Shown here one piece after another: positions 1 through 5,519 of a stretch of 5,519 nucleotides of DNA. The notes beneath the pieces are model-generated. The model saw only the letters and a program-made list of their open reading frames with translations, did no database searches and was not told where the DNA came from. Numbering within the stretch: the stretch's first letter is position 1; each line of letters opens with the position of its first letter. The position numbers were made by a program, and so were the translations under genes. The DNA is from Gammaproteobacteria bacterium (GTDB taxonomy: Bacteria > Pseudomonadota > Gammaproteobacteria > Steroidobacterales > Woeseiaceae): positions 1 through 5,519 of the forward strand of contig QNFK01000163.1 in the NCBI GenBank assembly GCA_003645495.1, read 5' to 3'.

Positions 1-2
1 AG

Positions 3-413
3 CGCGATCCGGCAATGGGTCTTGCGCTGATTGCAGCGGATCTGGCCCAGCTTGACCAATGGATAACACTGCCGGAAAACGGCGCTCCCCTTACCTCGAG
101 CGACGACAAGCCGGTAACCTGGATAGTTCCGGCGACGGATAACGTGCCCACATGGATACGCGGGAATCATGAGGGCGTAGCGGTTCGCCTGACGACTCAT
201 CCTGTTGCCCGTGCGTTGTGTGCCGCAGCAGATTCAGCACTGGTCTCGACCAGCGCCAATGTTTCGGGCCGGGCACCAGCTCGCAATTCATTCGTACTTC
301 GCCGTAGCTTCAGCGCTCTTGTAGACTATATCGTTCCAGGAGAATGTGGCCCTGCGTCAGGCCCATCCGAGATCCGCGATTTGCAAACCGGGAAAACATT
401 GAGGCCTGCATGA
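3..413 (+). CDS. tsaC: Threonylcarbamoyl-AMP synthase TsaC (YrdC/Sua5 family), 5' end outside window
   Basis: Partial gene: 136 C-terminal residues are visible and the reading frame is open to the window edge, so the ATG at position 15 is an internal methionine. E. coli TsaC is about 190 residues, so roughly 50 N-terminal residues are missing. The family uses ATP, bicarbonate and threonine to make threonylcarbamoyl-AMP in the cytoplasm; TsaB, TsaD and TsaE then transfer the group to A37 of ANN-decoding tRNAs (t6A). Seen in the sequence: GLALIAAD near the visible start (a YrdC-type segment), AVRLTTHP in the middle, the family signature STSANVSG at 246-269, and PSEIRDLQTGKTLR close to the C-terminus. 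Length after the signature fits the short TsaC form, with no C-terminal Sua5 domain. The stop TGA (411-413) overlaps the hemF start, suggesting translational coupling. Housekeeping, and nothing looks broken in the visible part. Confidence 0.93.
   Translation, partial: RDPAMGLALIAADLAQLDQWITLPENGAPLTSSDDKPVTWIVPATDNVPTWIRGNHEGVAVRLTTHPVARALCAAADSALVSTSANVSGRAPARNSFVLRRSFSALVDYIVPGECGPASGPSEIRDLQTGKTLRPA
401..404 (+). promoter_or_regulatory. Ribosome binding site of hemF
   Basis: GAGG lies five bases before the ATG at 410, inside the last codons of tsaC. It supports starting hemF at 410 rather than at the upstream in-frame ATG at 344. The 344 start would add 22 residues that do not resemble HemF and would overlap tsaC by 70 bases. 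Confidence 0.6.
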
Positions 414-1324
414 CCGAAACCAGTATTCAGGCAGTAGAGGAGTACCTCCGCTCGCTGCAACAACGCATAACCACGGCGCTCGAAGAAGTCGATGGCACAC
501 AGAAGTTTCAGCATGATCGCTGGGACCGTCCCGCAGGCGGTGGTGGTGAAAGTCGTGTGCTTGTCGGTGGCTCCGTCTTCGAGCAGGCCGGCGTTGGTTT
601 CTCGCATGTGTTTGGCAAGGAGATGCCGCCTTCTGCAACGAAAAGTCGTCCGGAACTTGCGGGACAGAGTTTCCAGGCGATGGGAGTGTCGCTCGTACTG
701 CACCCCAACAACCCGTACGTGCCCACCACACACGCAAACTTTCGCTTCTTTTCGACTGACGCAAAGGATGGTGACGCCGTTTGGTGGTTTGGTGGCGGTT
801 TCGATCTCACTCCGTATTACCCGTTTCACGAGGATGTCGTTCACTGGCACAAGAAAGCGCAAGAAGCGTGTGCTCCGTTTGGTGATGATGTTTACGACAA
901 GTACAAAGCCTGGTGCGATGAATATTTCTTTTTACCGCACCGTGACGAGACACGTGGCGTCGGCGGTCTCTTTTTCGATGACCTGAATGAAGTTGGTTTT
1001 GAAAAATCATTCGAATTGACCAAAGCGCTCGGCGATCAGTTTCTACCAGCTTATCTGCCCATCGTTGCGGCACGGCGAGACCACGAATTCGGCGAACGTC
1101 AGCGGGAGTTTCAATTATATCGGCGCGGACGCTACGTTGAGTTCAACCTGATCTATGATCGCGGTACTTTATTTGGCCTGCAATCAGGCGGGCGTACAGA
1201 ATCCATTTTAATGTCGTTGCCTCCACGTGTCCGTTGGGAATACGACTGGCAGCCTGAGGCCGGTTCTCCGGAAGCCGATTTGTACGAAAACTATCTTCGT
1301 CCACGGGACTGGTTGTGGGAATAG
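410..1324 (+). CDS. hemF: Oxygen-dependent coproporphyrinogen III oxidase
   Basis: HemF catalyses the O2-dependent oxidative decarboxylation of two propionate side chains of coproporphyrinogen III to vinyl groups, giving protoporphyrinogen IX in the heme pathway; it is a cytoplasmic homodimer. The predicted protein is 304 residues (E. coli about 299) and appears full length. Visible family blocks: GGGESRV near 43-50, HPNNPYVPTTHANFRFF at 98-114, WWFGGGFDLTPYYP at 125-138, a segment with WCDEYFFLPHR ending at 178, RGVGGLFFDDL at 182-192, and YRRGRYVEFNLIYDRGTLFG at 237-256. His98, His108, His147 and His177 match, with a constant offset of two, the four conserved histidines described for E. coli HemF. 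The start at 410 overlaps the tsaC stop as ATGA and has GAGG five bases upstream. The tsaC-hemF order is known from Pseudomonas-type genomes, where aroE usually follows; here a different gene follows. No truncation or missing key residue is seen. Confidence 0.97.
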   Translation: MTETSIQAVEEYLRSLQQRITTALEEVDGTQKFQHDRWDRPAGGGGESRVLVGGSVFEQAGVGFSHVFGKEMPPSATKSRPELAGQSFQAMGVSLVLHPNNPYVPTTHANFRFFSTDAKDGDAVWWFGGGFDLTPYYPFHEDVVHWHKKAQEACAPFGDDVYDKYKAWCDEYFFLPHRDETRGVGGLFFDDLNEVGFEKSFELTKALGDQFLPAYLPIVAARRDHEFGERQREFQLYRRGRYVEFNLIYDRGTLFGLQSGGRTESILMSLPPRVRWEYDWQPEAGSPEADLYENYLRPRDWLWE

Positions 1325-1325
1325 C

Positions 1326-1330
1326 GGGAG
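1326..1330 (+). promoter_or_regulatory. Ribosome binding site of the 171-residue gene
   Basis: GGGAG lies in the 12-base gap after the hemF stop, six bases before the ATG at 1337. The spacing favours 1337 over the second in-frame ATG at 1346, which would be 15 bases away. Confidence 0.6.
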
Positions 1331-1336
1331 CAGAGT

Positions 1337-1852
1337 ATGACCGGGATGTCGCTGGAGCAGATTGCATCGATCGCTGAAATAATTGGCGCGTTTACTATTG
1401 TTTCGGGGCTTGTTTTTGGCTGGTTTCAGATTCGTGTTTATCGCACGCAGCAACGTGACAGGATTGCGACAAACCTGATGCAGACATTCTATAACCCGGA
1501 ACTCGCCCGGGCTGTTTCTCTCCTGCACCAGCTGCCAGACGGAATCTCCGCCGCAGAAATGCGCGAGAAGGGACCGAAGTATGAAGACGCCGCGGTCATT
1601 GTCAGCACCACTTTCGAGACCATGGGTCTGCTGGTGTACAAAAGAATCGCCAAATTCGACCTGGTCATGGAGCTTGCCGGCGGCATGATGACCTCCATGT
1701 ATAGAAAGCTTTCTGTCTGGCTGGAGGAAATCCGAACCGAACAGAAACAACCGTCGTGGGGGGAGTGGTTCGACTGGATCGCGCAAATGGCCGACAAGCA
1801 CAAATCGGAGAAGGAGCCAGCCCACAAGCGAGTCGCTGGCTGGAAGCCGTAA
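1337..1852 (+). CDS. Hypothetical single-pass membrane protein, DUF4760-like layout
   Basis: I do not recognise a named function. The 171-residue product has one hydrophobic segment at about residues 10-30 (AEIIGAFTIVSGLVFGWF), followed directly by a basic stretch (RVYRTQQRDR), which predicts an N-out anchor with a cytoplasmic remainder. The body is predicted mostly helical, with NPELARAVSLLHQLP near 54-68, a central FETMGLLVYKRIAKFDLV segment, and a tryptophan-rich SWGEWFDWIAQM near the end, then a short basic tail. This plan of one anchor plus a soluble helical domain resembles small DUF4760-type proteins, but that placement is from memory of the layout and is weak. The gene starts 12 bases after hemF with its own GGGAG site, so it is probably co-transcribed with tsaC-hemF. 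No catalytic motif, lipobox or cysteine cluster is seen. Composition and codon use look like those of its neighbours, and the frame is intact, so it is likely a real gene. Confidence 0.82.
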   Translation: MTGMSLEQIASIAEIIGAFTIVSGLVFGWFQIRVYRTQQRDRIATNLMQTFYNPELARAVSLLHQLPDGISAAEMREKGPKYEDAAVIVSTTFETMGLLVYKRIAKFDLVMELAGGMMTSMYRKLSVWLEEIRTEQKQPSWGEWFDWIAQMADKHKSEKEPAHKRVAGWKP

Positions 1853-1886
1853 ACTGGGCGCTGCGTACTCAACATATGCGTAAAAT

Positions 1887-1913
1887 TTGTAGGAGCCCGT
1901 CCTGACGGGCGAT
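1887..1913 (+). repeat. REP-like palindromic unit, + orientation
   Basis: The unit reads as a TGTAGGAGC head, a small palindrome and a GCGAT tail. The palindrome is GCCCGTC (1895-1901), a two-base CT centre, then GACGGGC (1904-1910): seven perfect pairs. Head plus hairpin plus GCGAT is the layout of bacterial repetitive extragenic palindromes, which are mobilised by RAYT (REP-associated tyrosine) transposases. It lies 34 bases after the stop of the upstream gene. No T-run follows, so it is not an ordinary intrinsic terminator, although it could slow 3' exonuclease decay of the upstream mRNA. Confidence 0.8.
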
Positions 1914-1942
1914 CGAGGCTTGATACGCGTAGCAAGGCTTTA

Positions 1943-1969
1943 ATCGCTCGTCAGGACGAGCTCCTACAA
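1943..1969 (-). repeat. REP-like palindromic unit, - orientation (partner of 1887-1913)
   Basis: This is an inverted copy of the unit at 1887-1913, matching 25 of 27 positions. Its own palindrome is GCTCGTC (1946-1952), AG, GACGAGC (1955-1961), again seven perfect pairs. The two units face each other tail to tail across a 29-base spacer, with the GTAGGAGC heads outermost, forming a BIME-like pair that could fold either as two short hairpins or as one long imperfect stem. The two differences from its partner are the two halves of one base pair (C-G in one, T-A in the other). Confidence 0.8.
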
Positions 1970-2001
1970 TTACTTGCTAACAATATGGTAATATCCTTGT
2001 A

Positions 2002-2036
2002 AAACCGGGGTTTACATCGGTTTCTTTATTTAAAAT
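2002..2036 (+). promoter_or_regulatory. Weak candidate promoter region for the protease gene
   Basis: The region between the REP pair and the protease start is AT-rich. TTTACA at 2011-2016 matches TTGACA at five of six bases and TAAAAT at 2031-2036 matches TATAAT at five of six, but the 14-base spacing is too short for a standard sigma-70 promoter. A perfect 6-base inverted repeat, AAACCG (2002-2007) and CGGTTT (2018-2023), encloses the TTTACA. It could be a regulator site, but short repeats like this arise by chance. Location is the main support: a separate promoter is expected here because the protease is set off by about 200 bases and by REP units. Confidence 0.2.
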
Positions 2037-2059
2037 CAACGCAGTACGTATGAGAGAAC

Positions 2060-5000
2060 GTGCTGCATGACGGTATCTCTGTGACGTTATTCAGGCTGAC
2101 AATTCTGTGCGCGATATTTCTGGCGGGTTTTGCATCTGCCGATAATGAGTCACGCCTGCGCAAAGGTGGTTCACCTGCCAGTATCCGGCTCGCGGGTACG
2201 GAGGATGCGAACAACGTCAGCAAGGTCTACATCGTGCAGCTGCGGACACCGGCGGCCGCGGAATTTCACGCAACATCCGCGGCGGCGACGCGGGCTGTTG
2301 CCAAAACGTCCCCCGGTCAGCTTGCGTCCGTCACGCCATTCGACAAGCAAAACCCCGCCGTGCAAAACCACGTTGAGAAACTGGTGCGCGAGCAAGCCAG
2401 TGTCATCACGAGAGCCGGGCCTGGCGTCGAGCAAATTCACACTTATCAATATGCGCTCAACGGCTTCGCTGCAAAGATGTCACCGCAACAAGCCACCAAA
2501 GTCGAGCACATGCCTGAAGTGCTGCGCATCTGGGAAGACGAAGTACGACCGCTTACGACGAACTTCAGTGCAGATTTTCTTGATCTGTTTGCCGCCGACG
2601 TTGGTTTGCGTGGTGCGCCCGGACTGGATGGCGATGGCATTGTCATTGGCGTCATTGACAGCGGCATTGCACCGGATCATCCGGCAGTACAGGACACACG
2701 TGAGGCCGATCGACCGCAATTGTGCCACAGCACCTGGGCTGAAGTGTCACTGCTTGGCAGGTGGCTTTGCCATCGTTTTGACGGTCTGGAGGACGTCGAA
2801 GTATTCGACCCACCGGAAAACTGGAACGGCGTTTGCCAAACCGGTCCTCAATTTACAGAAGAGAACTGTAACAACAAGTTGATTGGTGCACGTTTTATCG
2901 TCGACGGCGCCAATGCTACCGGACCCATTGACGTCGATGAAATCTTCTCGCCACGAGATGTTGATGGCCACGGCACGCACACCGCAACCACAGCCGCCGG
3001 TAACAGAGTTAAAGCATCTATCTTCGGCACCTTCCTCGGCAGGGTTGAGGGTATGGCGCCAAAGGCCCGCATCGCCGTTTATAAAGCCTGTTGGTTACGA
3101 CCCGATGCAACACGCGCAAGTTGCAACACATCGGATCTTGCCAACGCTATTGACCTGGCAGTTGCCGATGGCGTGCACATTATTAATTACTCCGTCGGCA
3201 GCTCCCTGTTTACCGTTACTGCACCCGATGACATCGCATTACTGGCAGCTGCCAAGGCCGGCGTGCTGGCGGTCGTCGCAGGCGGCAATGAAGGACCGAA
3301 TTTCGACACTATCACCTCACCGGCAGGCAATCCTGCTGTGATAACCGCGGCCGCTTCCAGCCGCACTGGTGAGCATTCTCTCGAGGCCATGCAGGTCAGT
3401 TCACCGCCAGCGGTCGCCGGCAAATACGCCGTCAAGGAAGCCGCCTTTACACCAGCATTGCTTGACCGTGACCCGATCGAAGGACAACTTGTCCTGGTCG
3501 ATGACAATGACGACACGTTGCCGGATGGCACGGTTGGCAATTCATTCGATGGTTGCCAGTCACTGGTGAATGGCAGCGAAGTGTCAGGCAACATCGCGTT
3601 CATCCAGCGTGGTGGTTGCGACTTTGATGTGAAAGTTGCCAACGCTGATGACGCGGGTGCCATCGCGGTTGTGGTCTTTAATATTACGGGTGCCCCGATC
3701 GTAATGACCGGCGTCGCCGGTTTGTCCGATATTCCGGCGCTGATGGTCGGTGCCGCCGATGGCAACCTCATACTTGATGAAATCAATGCGGACCAGGTCA
3801 TCAACGTTGTACTCGACAAGAGCTTTTTCCTTACTGAAACCGACACCGGCAATATCATGGGATCGTTTTCCTCCCGCGGTCCGGGCCCCGTCCCCGACGT
3901 TTTCAAGCCGGACCTCACAGCACCCGGCATCAATATCCTCGCCGGCAGCACACCGGATGCCATCAATTCCGTTTCCGGAGAATTTTTCGCATTCTTAAGC
4001 GGCACATCGATGGCAGCCCCGCATATTTCGGGAGTAGCCGCGCTGTTGAAACAAGGTCATCCCGACTGGAGCCCCGCTGCAATTAAGTCCGCGCTGATGA
4101 CTACTGCTCATCAAAACATAAAACTGTCTGACGGAGAGACGCAAGCGATTCCTTTCGACTTTGGCAGCGGTCACATCGACCCGAACAAGGCGAATGATCC
4201 GGGTCTCGTTTATGACATCAGCAACGATGAGTACGATGCATTCTCCTGTGGTGTCGGGTCACCCGATGTAAGTCAGGCGCGCTGCGACGAACTCGTGGTG
4301 AATGGATTGTCACTGGAACCGGCAGACCTGAATCAACCGTCAATCTCGGTATCGAGACTGACCAGCGCGCGAACTGTCACACGCCGCGTGACCAACGTAA
4401 CCGACACCGCCGAAACGTACAGTGCAGAGATCGTCCTGCCATCCGGCATTGGTGTGCAGGTATCGCCATCCAGTCTGACGGTCGGCGCGGGACAAACGGC
4501 GGAATATGACGTAACGCTCACCTACCTGAGCGGACCGCTGGATATTTATCGCTTTGGCAGCCTGACCTGGGTCAGTGAAGATCACGCGGTACGCAGCGTG
4601 CTTTCCGTGCAACCGTTATCGATCTCGGCGCCCGGTGAGGTCTTCTCCTTCGGCGGTAGTGGCAGTGTCACCTTCCCCGTGGATTTCGGCTACACCGGCA
4701 GCTATTCACCGGGCGTGCATGGCTTGCAACTGCCGCTGGTACTCGATGGCTTCGTTGACGAGGATCCGAACAAATCGTTCAGCTTCCGCACAACAAATGG
4801 CGTCACCGCACACCTGATTGACGTACCAGCAGGCCAGGCGTTCCTGCGCTTTGCTACATTTGACGAGCTAACCGACGGCGACGACGATCTGGACATGTTC
4901 GTTTACTACTGCCCGGATGGCATCAACTGCTCAAAAATCGGGCAAAGCGGTGAAGCGACTTCACGTGAACAGGTGGATATCCTGTTGCCCGGAGAGGGCA

Positions 5001-5269
5001 CCTACGTAGTGTTTATTCACGGCTTTGAAACAGACAATGTCGCCGGCGGCCCTGGATCCTTCTACACCTTGCTTGGCTGGTCCTTCGGCCTGCAGGATGA
5101 CCAGGGCAACATGACCGCGACCGGCCCGACATTCGTCACGGCGGGCACAACGCAGGACGTAACGGTTGACTGGAATGGTCTGGCCCCGGATACGATTTAT
5201 CTCGGCGGTATCTCGCACAACACGCCGGAGGGGCTGGTCTCGATTACTGTGATCAATATTGGTAACTAG
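2060..5269 (+). CDS. Secreted subtilisin-like serine peptidase (S8) with I9 propeptide, PA insert, Fn3-like and PPC-like C-terminal domains
   Basis: The 1069-residue product should be an exported endopeptidase. Residues 9-27 form a Sec signal peptide (LTILCAIFLAGFASA core, likely cleavage after Ala27). An I9-type propeptide, which chaperones and inhibits the enzyme, runs from VYIVQL near 56 to about 163. The triad is Asp200 (VIDSG), His304 (GHGTH) and Ser650 (GTSMAAPH), with oxyanion Asn410 (AGGNEG); all are present. A PA domain at about 470-580 with paired Cys499 and Cys520 (RGGCDFD) is inserted between Asn410 and Ser650. Plant cucumisin-type marks include C259 and C270 in the W-N-G-V-C...NCNNKLIGARF block and SGHIDPNKANDPGLVYD near 702-718. 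An Fn3-like domain (about 759-853) follows, then a beta-rich extension (about 860-1069) with an acidic DELTDGDDDLDMF run (935-947, PPC-like, possibly calcium-binding) and Cys951/Cys957. No membrane anchor or C-terminal sorting signal is seen, so release by type II secretion is the likely route. The start may be GTG 2060 or GTG 2081; the latter gives a cleaner signal peptide. Substrate is unknown. Confidence 0.95.
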   Translation: MLHDGISVTLFRLTILCAIFLAGFASADNESRLRKGGSPASIRLAGTEDANNVSKVYIVQLRTPAAAEFHATSAAATRAVAKTSPGQLASVTPFDKQNPAVQNHVEKLVREQASVITRAGPGVEQIHTYQYALNGFAAKMSPQQATKVEHMPEVLRIWEDEVRPLTTNFSADFLDLFAADVGLRGAPGLDGDGIVIGVIDSGIAPDHPAVQDTREADRPQLCHSTWAEVSLLGRWLCHRFDGLEDVEVFDPPENWNGVCQTGPQFTEENCNNKLIGARFIVDGANATGPIDVDEIFSPRDVDGHGTHTATTAAGNRVKASIFGTFLGRVEGMAPKARIAVYKACWLRPDATRASCNTSDLANAIDLAVADGVHIINYSVGSSLFTVTAPDDIALLAAAKAGVLAVVAGGNEGPNFDTITSPAGNPAVITAAASSRTGEHSLEAMQVSSPPAVAGKYAVKEAAFTPALLDRDPIEGQLVLVDDNDDTLPDGTVGNSFDGCQSLVNGSEVSGNIAFIQRGGCDFDVKVANADDAGAIAVVVFNITGAPIVMTGVAGLSDIPALMVGAADGNLILDEINADQVINVVLDKSFFLTETDTGNIMGSFSSRGPGPVPDVFKPDLTAPGINILAGSTPDAINSVSGEFFAFLSGTSMAAPHISGVAALLKQGHPDWSPAAIKSALMTTAHQNIKLSDGETQAIPFDFGSGHIDPNKANDPGLVYDISNDEYDAFSCGVGSPDVSQARCDELVVNGLSLEPADLNQPSISVSRLTSARTVTRRVTNVTDTAETYSAEIVLPSGIGVQVSPSSLTVGAGQTAEYDVTLTYLSGPLDIYRFGSLTWVSEDHAVRSVLSVQPLSISAPGEVFSFGGSGSVTFPVDFGYTGSYSPGVHGLQLPLVLDGFVDEDPNKSFSFRTTNGVTAHLIDVPAGQAFLRFATFDELTDGDDDLDMFVYYCPDGINCSKIGQSGEATSREQVDILLPGEGTYVVFIHGFETDNVAGGPGSFYTLLGWSFGLQDDQGNMTATGPTFVTAGTTQDVTVDWNGLAPDTIYLGGISHNTPEGLVSITVINIGN

Positions 5270-5290
5270 CTGGCACAGATCACCGATCAT

Positions 5291-5312
5291 TCGCGGCGTC
5301 TTCGCTCCTGCA
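5291..5312 (-). repeat. Degraded REP-like unit, - orientation
   Basis: Read on the - strand, this begins TGCAGGAGCG and ends GCCGCGA, which matches the head and tail of the TGTAGGAGCGGCTTTAGCCGCGA-type palindrome apart from one head change and a four-base altered centre. The stem is no longer well paired, so it looks like a decayed copy. It starts 21 bases after the protease stop. Confidence 0.45.
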
Positions 5313-5327
5313 CATCCCTACGCCCTG

Positions 5328-5339
5328 GTACATATGTAC
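5328..5339. repeat. Perfect 12-bp palindrome
   Basis: GTACATATGTAC is its own reverse complement. It sits between REP-like units in the 3' flank of the protease gene. It could be a binding site for a dimeric protein or a chance palindrome; it is too short and lacks a loop, so a transcript hairpin is unlikely. Confidence 0.4.
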
Positions 5340-5351
5340 ATCCATTGAGAC

Positions 5352-5364
5352 AGCCGCTCCTACA
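5352..5364 (-). repeat. Half REP-like unit, - orientation
   Basis: The - strand reads TGTAGGAGCGGCT, an exact REP head plus the first stem arm. The second arm (AGCCGC) is missing: the sequence continues GTCTCAATGG, so no hairpin forms. This is probably a truncated copy facing the complete unit at 5407-5431. Confidence 0.6.
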
Positions 5365-5406
5365 GAATATCTCGAGTCTGGCAAAATCTTACATATTGGC
5401 ACGGTC

Positions 5407-5431
5407 TGCTGGAGCGGCTTTAGCCGCGCAT
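5407..5431 (+). repeat. REP-like palindromic unit, + orientation
   Basis: TGCTGGAGC head (two changes from TGTAGGAGC), then the palindrome GCGGCT (5414-5419), TT, AGCCGC (5422-5427), and a GCAT tail. It has six perfect stem pairs around a two-base centre, the same plan as the upstream pair but with a different stem sequence. With the half unit at 5352-5364 it forms a head-to-head arrangement, opposite to the tail-to-tail pair upstream of the protease. Confidence 0.75.
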
Positions 5432-5519
5432 CAGGATGACTTCCGAGCCCCCCTCCAACAGCCTACCCACCCCATTCCCCGCAAAAAAGCCAAAGCATCC
5501 CCCGCCCCCACCACACACG

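Noticed and set aside
344..409. Upstream in-frame ATG at 344 as the hemF start
   Set aside because: It would overlap tsaC by 70 bases and add 22 residues unlike HemF; ATG 410 has a good GAGG site and gives the usual family length.
326..862. 178-residue open frame on the - strand
   Set aside because: It lies antisense over tsaC and hemF, both clearly real by motif content, and its translation shows no recognisable domain.
1887..1969. CRISPR array or attachment site
   Set aside because: Only two inverted, not direct, copies with one spacer, and no cas or integrase gene in the window.
1887..1972. Intrinsic transcription terminator for the tsaC-hemF-orf unit
   Set aside because: The stem is strong but no T-run follows on the + strand, and the head-hairpin-tail plan fits REP elements better.
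2096..2113. Lipobox making the protease a lipoprotein
   Set aside because: Cys17 follows LTIL, and Leu at -1 does not fit the required small residue; the ASA cleavage site ten residues later is a better fit to a type I signal peptide.
3187..4005. 272-residue open frame on the - strand inside the protease gene
   Set aside because: Low-complexity Ser/Pro/Ala-rich translation typical of a shadow frame opposite a GC-rich gene; the + strand holds the PA domain and triad here.
5420..5518. Possible 3' end of a - strand gene at the window edge
   Set aside because: Two - strand frames stay open to the edge (28 codons ending at 5431-5433 and 32 codons ending at 5420-5422), but they are short, the stops lie in or beside the REP-like unit, and no motif is recognised.

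Overview
The window looks like chromosomal DNA from a gammaproteobacterium. The evidence is a tsaC-hemF gene pair packed as in an operon, short extragenic palindromes of the TGTAGGAGC type that are common in Pseudomonas- and Xanthomonas-like genomes, and a large secreted subtilase of a kind seen in environmental Gammaproteobacteria. The order or genus cannot be fixed from this sequence alone.

Layout, all genes on the + strand. Positions 3-413 hold the 3' part of tsaC (threonylcarbamoyl-AMP synthase, tRNA t6A synthesis). Its stop codon overlaps the start of hemF (410-1324, oxygen-dependent coproporphyrinogen III oxidase, heme synthesis) as ATGA. Twelve bases later comes a small gene of unknown function, 1337-1852, coding for a protein with one N-terminal membrane segment. 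These three probably form one transcription unit. Positions 1853-2059 are intergenic and contain a convergent pair of REP-like palindromes. The remainder is dominated by one gene, 2060-5269, for a 1069-residue secreted S8 peptidase with signal peptide, I9 propeptide, a catalytic domain interrupted by a PA domain (cucumisin-like layout), an Fn3-like domain and a C-terminal beta-rich, PPC-like extension. The last 250 bases have no gene. They hold three more REP-like units, a 12-bp perfect palindrome and a strongly C-rich, G- and T-poor end.

The first three genes are housekeeping (tRNA modification, heme) plus an unknown passenger. The protease is probably an independent unit whose product is exported for extracellular protein breakdown. 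I see no phage, CRISPR, toxin-antitoxin or transposase gene, and no clear new multi-gene system. The most distinctive structure is the set of REP-like palindromes on both sides of the protease gene. The two upstream units differ by a compensatory base-pair change, which suggests that the small hairpin itself is under selection.
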